Shown in pieces: positions 5,495-9,957 of a DNA stretch of 9,957 nucleotides. How positions within the stretch are numbered: the stretch's first letter is position 1; the number at the start of each line of letters is the position of its first letter. The stretch spans positions 1 to 9,957 of the forward strand of contig JAPLNJ010000608.1 in the NCBI GenBank assembly GCA_026692885.1, written 5' to 3'. Source of the stretch: Planctomycetota bacterium. Its GTDB lineage: Bacteria > Planctomycetota > Planctomycetia > Pirellulales > Pirellulaceae. The position numbers and the translations under genes were made by a program. Under the pieces are notes generated by a model that ran no database searches, was not told the origin of the DNA, and worked only from the letters and a program-made list of their open reading frames with translations.

Positions 5495-7246
5495 ATGACA
5501 AAACCATTTTCCAGTTTCAGCAAGGCTCTCCGAATCGCAAAGACTGAAGAGGAAGTCAACAACCCCGCAGCCATCCGCAATATCATCGCGAAGGTTGACC
5601 GACTAACTGACGAGCCGATTCGCCGGTTTACCGGCCAGTTTTTTACGCCGGTTCCATTTGCGCGCAAAGCTATCGGATACATCGAAAATGTCGTCGGCCC
5701 TAAGTGGTGGAAGAAGAACTATCGTCTCTGGGACATGGCCGCCGGTACAGGCAATCTCGAATGGTTTCTGCCATCGGATTCATACCCCAGCATCTACCTA
5801 TCGACGCTGTACTCAGAGGACACGCAATATTGCAAACGCCTGTTTCCAGGTGCGACCGTGTTTCAGTACGATTATCTCAATGACGACATTGACAGCGTCT
5901 TTGGCCAGCAACCGCTTTTTGCTCAGCAGCTCAAAATGCCGGACAACTTGAAGGCGGACTTAGCAAATCCTGACCTCAAATGGATCATCTTCATTAACCC
6001 GCCGTTCGCCACGTCACAAAAAGCTGGCTATTCTGGACACAGCAAAGAAGGCGTCAGTACGACAAAGATCCGTCCGATCATGCACGAGGCCGGGCTCGGT
6101 GAAGTCTCGCGCGAGTTGTTCGCGCAATTTCTCTTTCGCATCCGGCAGGAATTCGACGGCAAGCAGACGCAGCTTGGGCTATTTTCCACGCTCAAGTACC
6201 TCAACGCCAACAACGACCAGAAGTTCCGCGACAAGGTATTTCAGTTCTCGTTCAAGGATGGGTTCATCTTCTCATCGGCAACCTTCTCTGGTACGCGACA
6301 GGCCAATCCGTTTCCTGTCGGATTCTTCGTCTGGGATCTGTCCACCCGAAAGAAACTGGAATCGCAGAAGATTGAAGTCGCCGTGCTGGACGACGATACC
6401 AGTAAGATTGGCCGCAAGCGAATTGTGGCAGAACATCGTTCGCGGTTCCTCAGCAAGTGGATCGACCGCGTTTCGGCAACCGAGATTTTCCCACCGTTCG
6501 GTGGTGCAATCACTGTCAAAGCCGGAAACGAAGATGTCCGCGACCGTGTCGCCAAAGGGTTCCTGGCCTCCCTCATGTGCAAAGGCAACGATGTACAGAA
6601 CTACAACAATGTCGCATTGCTTTCCGGGCCGTATGTCAGTGCCGGTGCACTATCTATCGTTCCTGAGAATTTCGACAAGGCGATGATCGTCCACGCCGTT
6701 CGCAAGAACTTCCGCAAGAGCTGGATCAACGACCGCGATCAATTCCTTCAGCCCAACAAAGAACCAAGTATCAGCTTTGTGCGGCGTTGCGCCGTCTGGA
6801 ATTTATTCGCAGACTCCAATCAGACCGCTTCCGTGCGAAACGTGGCACACAAAGGGAAGACGTTCCAAATCATCAATCACTTCTTCCCGTTCAAGGTGGA
6901 TATGCTTACGACATGGGAGGTTTCCGATTCTGAAATCGCACGCTCTCTGACGCACGATACGGCCGACCGATTTGTCGCTGACTGGTTGGCAGAGCAGAAG
7001 TTGGATTCCGACTGCAAGAACCTTTTGGAGCTTGGCCAGGAAACCTACAGGGCATTCTTCAAACTGTTCAGAGAGCTACCGACAGCAAAGTATAAAGTGG
7101 AACATTGGGATGCTGGCTGGTGGCAAATCAAAAAGTGCCTTGTAGAGGCCGACGTTGAATCTGAGCGTCTAGAGCGTATTAGGGAGATCGAGAATCAGAT
7201 CGGCGCAAGAATCTGTGATGAGGCGTCTGAGCTGGGCTGTGTATGA
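5495..7246 (+). CDS. Solitary adenine-specific DNA methyltransferase-like protein, 583 aa
   Basis: The protein carries the hallmarks of amino-methyltransferases of the N6-adenine (HsdM/type IIG-like) group. A TGQFFTP segment (46-52) comes before the fold, as in that group. The S-adenosylmethionine-binding motif I is DMAAGTGN (80-87), and the catalytic motif IV is NPPF (168-171). Residues 200-285 resemble the rest of the Rossmann-like domain. The C-terminal half (about 290-583) is not recognised and could contain target recognition; it includes an IFPPFGGAI segment at 331-339. I see no nuclease or helicase motif, and no restriction or specificity gene adjoins it. Base composition differs from the neighbours: one sampled 60-base line (6001-6060) is 53% GC against 72% at 4201-4260. 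It may be a solitary methyltransferase, part of an element whose other genes are lost, or a defence or epigenetic gene carried as cargo. Exact specificity cannot be read. Confidence 0.8.
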   Translation: MTKPFSSFSKALRIAKTEEEVNNPAAIRNIIAKVDRLTDEPIRRFTGQFFTPVPFARKAIGYIENVVGPKWWKKNYRLWDMAAGTGNLEWFLPSDSYPSIYLSTLYSEDTQYCKRLFPGATVFQYDYLNDDIDSVFGQQPLFAQQLKMPDNLKADLANPDLKWIIFINPPFATSQKAGYSGHSKEGVSTTKIRPIMHEAGLGEVSRELFAQFLFRIRQEFDGKQTQLGLFSTLKYLNANNDQKFRDKVFQFSFKDGFIFSSATFSGTRQANPFPVGFFVWDLSTRKKLESQKIEVAVLDDDTSKIGRKRIVAEHRSRFLSKWIDRVSATEIFPPFGGAITVKAGNEDVRDRVAKGFLASLMCKGNDVQNYNNVALLSGPYVSAGALSIVPENFDKAMIVHAVRKNFRKSWINDRDQFLQPNKEPSISFVRRCAVWNLFADSNQTASVRNVAHKGKTFQIINHFFPFKVDMLTTWEVSDSEIARSLTHDTADRFVADWLAEQKLDSDCKNLLELGQETYRAFFKLFRELPTAKYKVEHWDAGWWQIKKCLVEADVESERLERIREIENQIGARICDEASELGCV

Positions 7247-7300
7247 TGGTTCGCACGCCAGGGCGTCGCAGTCGCGCGGCTGCGGAAGACCGCAAGACGG

Positions 7301-7486
7301 GTTGAACGCCACTGCTGTGAACATCTTTGCAGCCAGCCAAAGGCTGGAAATACAAGCACGACGCGCAAGCGAGTGAGTCCGGGGTGGATCGGCAAGCGAA
7401 ATCCAGACTCACTCGCTTGCGCATCGTGCTTGTAAAATACCGGCCTCCGGCCCGTTTAAAGATGTTCACAGCAGTGCGGGTTAAAC
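7301..7486. repeat. Nested inverted repeat D
   Basis: The outer arms are a perfect 19-bp inverted repeat (7310-7328 with 7458-7476), extended imperfectly by GTTGAAC and GTTAAAC-like ends. The inner arms are a 28-bp inverted repeat with one mismatch (7352-7379 with 7406-7433). Between outer and inner arms lie a small hairpin CCAGCC/GGCTGG on the left and GGCC/GGCC on the right. The centre (7380-7405) is short and non-palindromic. The inner arms translate to KHDAQASES-like peptides that recur in planctomycete gene calls. It follows the methyltransferase stop by 54 bases. Confidence 0.85.
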
Positions 7487-7589
7487 GCACTTGGTCGCAC
7501 CGGGCATCCAGCGGACCAACCGTGTCACGGAAATTAGGACACGACACGGAACGGTCCCCATGTGCAGCGGCGCTGCACTTGATGGTCGC
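7487..7589. other. Intergenic stretch between repeats D and C2
   Basis: No gene is seen. Two further small palindromes are present: CCGTGTC paired with GACACGG (about 7519-7548) and a perfect 7-bp hairpin GTGCAGC/GCTGCAC (7562-7568 with 7572-7578). They may be decayed or unclassified repeats. Confidence 0.45.
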
Positions 7590-7716
7590 GATCCGCACCC
7601 AGGTACATCGGCGCTTCGCTTGATGTACCCTGCAGGATCCGAAACAACAAAGAGAAGTAGGGTACATCAAGCGCAGCGCCGATGTACCGGTTGAGCGATG
7701 CTCCCGCTGCGGAACG
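7590..7716 (+). repeat. 127-bp palindromic repeat C, copy 2
   Basis: This is a direct copy of 5190-5316 with 119 of 127 positions identical; half of the differences cluster in the apical loop region (7632-7638). Arms are 7602-7633 and 7657-7688. With copy 1 it brackets the methyltransferase gene, the transposase-like remnant and repeat D. Its end also forms a perfect hairpin CTGCGGA/TCCGCAG (7707-7713 with 7718-7724) across the junction with the next half-copy. Confidence 0.9.
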
Positions 7717-7721
7717 GTCCG

Positions 7722-7769
7722 CAGGTACATCGGCGCTTCGCTTGATGTACCCTACAGTACCCGAAACAA
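7722..7769 (+). repeat. Half-copy C3 of palindromic repeat C
   Basis: Only the left half of the C unit is present: the first arm ending in CTAC and the beginning of the loop as far as CCGAAACAA. The second arm is missing. It is in the same orientation as C1 and C2 and begins five bases after C2 ends, 54 bases before the stop codon of the convergent protease gene. It may be a truncated insertion or a deletion product. Confidence 0.8.
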
Positions 7770-7822
7770 AAAGGCTGGGCTGAGCACGTGTCAGGGACCG
7801 TATACCTTGGTGGCCAACGGCA

Positions 7823-9406
7823 TCAACCGGCGAGCACCACGAATCTCGCACCTGCCTTGCTGCGGACCAGCAGCAAGACTTGCTGACCCGGTGACTCGTC
7901 CTGCAACGCCTTGGTGGCTTCGGACAAGTTGTGCACGGGAGCTCGGTTGATCTGCGTGATCACCAGGCCTGCTTCGAGACCCGCACGGCTGGCCGGACTG
8001 TTCGGTCGCACGTCGGTGACGACCACGCCCTCGACGCCCTTCAGGTCCAGCCGCTCGGCCACCGCGGCATCCAGGGATCCAAGTTCCAAGCCCAGCCTGT
8101 CCATCCGGGAGCTTTCTGGCGAGCTGGACTCGCCCAGCGGCTTGCCGCGTAGCCCGAAGTCGTTCGGCTGCTCTTCTGCCTTGAGCTTCAATTCCAGACG
8201 TTTGCCGTCCCGCATGATGGTCAAACTCGCAACCTTGCCGATCACGGTGGATTCGACCGTCGTTTGCAGCTCGATCGGATTCGCCACTTTGACCCCGGCG
8301 AACTCGACGATCACGTCGCCGGATTTCAGACCGGCTTTGGCCGCGGGCGTGTGCGGGTAGACTTCCGTCACGACCACACCCTCGCGCGGTTTGACGTGGA
8401 ATTGATTCGCCAGTTGCTGCGTCACAGGTTGGATGCCCACGCCCAGGTAGGCTCGCCGGACGGTGCCGCCGTCGGCCAATTGCGTGGCGACCCATTTCGC
8501 CAGATTCACCGGCACCGCGAAGCCAATCCCTTCATTACCGCCACTCCGCGACGAGATCGCGGTGTTGATCCCGACCACTTCGCCGTCCAGATTGACCAGC
8601 GGGCCGCCGCTGTTGCCCGGATTGATCGCCGCGTCCGTTTGCAGGAAATTCTCCCGCGCGGTGATGCCGATGCCGCGATGTTTCGCACTGATGATGCCCG
8701 CCGTCACGGTACTCTCCAGGCCAAACGGTTGCCCCAAAGCGAGCACCCAATCGCCGACGGAGATTTCATCGCTGTCGCCCAATTTGGCGGCCACCAGATC
8801 CGGCGCGTCGATTTTCACGACGGCGATATCGGTCTTCGGATCGGTCCAGACCTGCTGGGCCTTGAACTCGCGACCGTCGTTCAACCGCACGGTCACACCG
8901 CCGTTGCCGCCGGCCACATGATTGTTGGTCAGGATCAAACCCGAGGCGTCAAAAATCACCCCGGAACCCATCCCACTCTCACTCGGACCAGGTTGCCCAG
9001 GCGGCATGCGGAACTTGAACTGCTTGCCGAACGGCGTGTCGCGGAACATGTCCCCGAAGGGGGTGCCTTCGAAGGGATTGCGGTCCTCACCGCGGTTCTG
9101 CGGCTCGTTCTCCGCTCGCGCGGCGACCAGCGAGGACTTCTCGATGGTGACCACGGCGGGCAGAACCTTGTCGGCTGCGGCGCGGAAGGCCAAGGACAGT
9201 CCCTTCGCTCCGGCAGCAGCCTGGGCCGCCTGTTCGGGCGATATCGCGGGAACCGACTTGGTCGGGTGGCTGACGGTGTCGGTACGAACTGCCGCCGGAT
9301 CCGACTTATCCGAATTGCGTGGCATGGCAGCCACACCCGCGGCCAGTAGTCCGGCCACGGCCAGAGAGAAGATCGTCGCTTGCATGACACTGAACGTGCG
9401 TTTCAT
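7823..9406 (-). CDS. HtrA/DegP-family periplasmic serine protease with two PDZ domains, 527 aa
   Basis: This is a periplasmic protein quality-control protease and chaperone of the DegP/DegQ family. Residues 1-27 are a signal peptide (basic MKRTF, hydrophobic core, VAA-M). The chymotrypsin-like domain spans about 70-310 with the complete triad: His163 in TNNHVAGG, Asp193 in TDIAV, and Ser266 in GNSGGPL. The PFGDMF...PFGKQF linker at 116-130 is the usual variable loop. PDZ1 is at about 318-410 (AYLGVGIQP start) and PDZ2 at about 435-525, containing VVVTDVRPNSPASRAGL. The length is normal. The start at 9404-9406 is chosen over an in-frame ATG 27 codons upstream because AAGGA lies seven bases before it and the signal peptide then begins properly. 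It is transcribed alone, converging on the repeat cluster at 7600-7770. I saw no convincing promoter upstream and only a weak stem plus T5 downstream. Confidence 0.96.
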   Translation of the reverse strand: MKRTFSVMQATIFSLAVAGLLAAGVAAMPRNSDKSDPAAVRTDTVSHPTKSVPAISPEQAAQAAAGAKGLSLAFRAAADKVLPAVVTIEKSSLVAARAENEPQNRGEDRNPFEGTPFGDMFRDTPFGKQFKFRMPPGQPGPSESGMGSGVIFDASGLILTNNHVAGGNGGVTVRLNDGREFKAQQVWTDPKTDIAVVKIDAPDLVAAKLGDSDEISVGDWVLALGQPFGLESTVTAGIISAKHRGIGITARENFLQTDAAINPGNSGGPLVNLDGEVVGINTAISSRSGGNEGIGFAVPVNLAKWVATQLADGGTVRRAYLGVGIQPVTQQLANQFHVKPREGVVVTEVYPHTPAAKAGLKSGDVIVEFAGVKVANPIELQTTVESTVIGKVASLTIMRDGKRLELKLKAEEQPNDFGLRGKPLGESSSPESSRMDRLGLELGSLDAAVAERLDLKGVEGVVVTDVRPNSPASRAGLEAGLVITQINRAPVHNLSEATKALQDESPGQQVLLLVRSKAGARFVVLAG

Positions 9407-9562
9407 GGTTTCGTTCCTTGTGTTCGAAAAAGAAGTGCTGTAACTTGGCCCCTTTGGAGCGCGGCGGACCCAGAGGGTATCCCGCACTCCAAGGTGGCCC
9501 GCGGCCGGAGTTTGGTCCGTCCCGCGTCCCGTGATTAAATTCCTGCTTACTCCTGTCCATCT

Positions 9563-9685
9563 CTATTTCCTCCGTCCGCCGACTGCCATCTTACGCAGGG
9601 CCGCTCTTTCGATCTCGCGGACGCATTCGCGGGTCAGACCTGGCGTGTTCAGTTTGTGCATGTCAAGGCCAATTGATTTGATCCC
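9563..9685 (-). pseudogene. Remnant of sigma-70 region 4 (helix-turn-helix)
   Basis: On the minus strand this frame reads GIKSIGLDMHKLNTPG and then LTRECVREIERAALRKM, ending at TAG 9563-9565. The second part closely matches sigma-70 region 4.2 (E. coli RpoD has TRERIRQIEAKALRKL; 10 of 16 positions identical by eye), the helix that recognises the -35 element. The preceding part is too short and too divergent for a full region 4, and no region 2 is present. The frame upstream runs into repeat-like sequence. It is most likely a fragment of a sigma factor or sigma-like gene; a very small protein starting at Met 9661 (32 aa) cannot be excluded. Confidence 0.4.
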
Positions 9686-9779
9686 GTTTCTATTCCGCGT
9701 TTGGGGCTGGGGAAGGCTTCCCGGCGGAGGCCAGCGTGATCCGCTACTCTTCCGCCCACAAAGGGGCAAAATAAATCAG

Positions 9780-9825
9780 CCCAGGGCAGAGCGTCGCGGC
9801 GACAGCCGCAGAGCGCCGCCCTGGG
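9780..9825. repeat. Palindromic repeat E1
   Basis: An 8-bp perfect stem CCCAGGGC (9780-9787) pairs with GCCCTGGG (9818-9825). The 30-base interior is GC-rich with further self-complementary pieces. It immediately precedes E2, and the two appear to belong to one composite intergenic repeat of a kind seen in planctomycetes. No coding sense is seen. Confidence 0.7.
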
Positions 9826-9846
9826 TACGGGTTCGATTCAGCACGG

Positions 9847-9934
9847 TAGCCCTGAAAGGGCGAAACAAATCGGTTCATCCCGCACGCATAGTTCGTCCGA
9901 TGCGGCCAAGGCTTGTTTCGCCCCTTCAGGGCTA
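9847..9934. repeat. Inverted repeat E2
   Basis: Arms of 22 bases (9847-9868 and 9913-9934) are inverted copies with one mismatch, separated by 44 bases. The left arm itself contains a 5-bp hairpin GCCCT/AGGGC. Translations of the arms give ALKGRNK, a peptide familiar from spurious gene calls. The flanking sequence 9407-9562 and 9686-9779 shows no supported gene. Confidence 0.8.
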
Positions 9935-9957
9935 GTGTGCTCCATCCTCTCATAACC

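Noticed and set aside
7179..7730. 183-codon minus-strand frame after the methyltransferase
   Set aside because: It consists of translated C and D palindromes (GTSALRLMYP, QASES-type peptides), a known pattern of spurious calls.
7301..7770. CRISPR array
   Set aside because: The repeats are palindromic units of different classes and unequal spacing, not regularly spaced identical repeats with unique spacers. No cas gene is present.
7772..7800. Intrinsic terminator for the protease gene
   Set aside because: On the minus strand a short imperfect CTGA/TCAG stem is followed only several bases later by T5. The stem is too weak and too far from the T tract.
8264..9349. 361-codon open frame on the plus strand opposite the protease gene
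   Set aside because: Antisense shadow; the opposite strand encodes a complete HtrA protease with catalytic triad and two PDZ domains.
9407..9487. N-terminal extension of the protease to an ATG at 9487
   Set aside because: The 27 extra residues would bury the signal peptide, and the ATG at 9406 has a good AAGGA site seven bases upstream.
9531..9935. 134-codon plus-strand frame at the right edge
   Set aside because: Its sequence is mostly repeat E (ALKGRNK-type peptide) with no ribosome-binding site or protein features.

Overview
The window looks like a chromosomal segment of a planctomycete (phylum Planctomycetota). The main evidence is a DUF1559 pseudopilin-like protein with its N-terminal methylation motif, a TPR gene coupled to an FG-GAP/ASPIC-UnbV (CRTAC1-type) lipoprotein-like gene, an HtrA-type protease, high GC, and many intergenic palindromic elements of kinds that recur in planctomycete genomes. 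No order or genus can be assigned from the sequence alone.

Layout. Bases 1-204 hold a REP/MITE-like element (A1) and a clear intrinsic terminator. On the minus strand, 205-1556 is a two-gene operon: a DUF1559 protein followed 14 bases later by a 107-residue lipoprotein, closed by the terminator at 136-167. Bases 1557-2061 carry an inverted copy of A1 (A2) and a diverged relative (B). On the plus strand, 2062-5153 is a second operon: a membrane-anchored TPR protein overlapping by one base a 640-residue FG-GAP/ASPIC-UnbV protein. Bases 5154-5494 hold a 127-bp palindromic repeat (C1) and what looks like the last 45 codons of a transposase. A solitary adenine-specific DNA methyltransferase-like gene occupies 5495-7246. 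It has visibly lower GC than its neighbours and lies between C1 and a second direct copy, C2, exactly 2400 bases away. Bases 7247-7822 are almost entirely repeats (a nested inverted repeat D, then C2 and half-copy C3). An HtrA/DegP-family protease is at 7823-9406 (minus). Bases 9407-9957 hold a short remnant of sigma-70 region 4 and another palindromic family (E).

How the parts relate. The two operons and the protease are ordinary envelope and secretion-related functions: a pseudopilin-like surface protein, lipoproteins, TPR scaffolding, a secreted calcium-binding beta-propeller and a periplasmic quality-control protease. The methyltransferase is the outlier. It has no restriction or specificity partner in view, a transposase remnant abuts its ribosome-binding site, and near-identical repeats bracket it. 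It is best read as a horizontally acquired or mobilised cargo gene. The most unusual feature of the window is the palindromic repeats: at least five sequence classes in 10 kb, bounding most of the coding blocks. Classes A and B share ends and hairpin layout but have different, internally complementary stems. I did not find a clear new multi-gene system.
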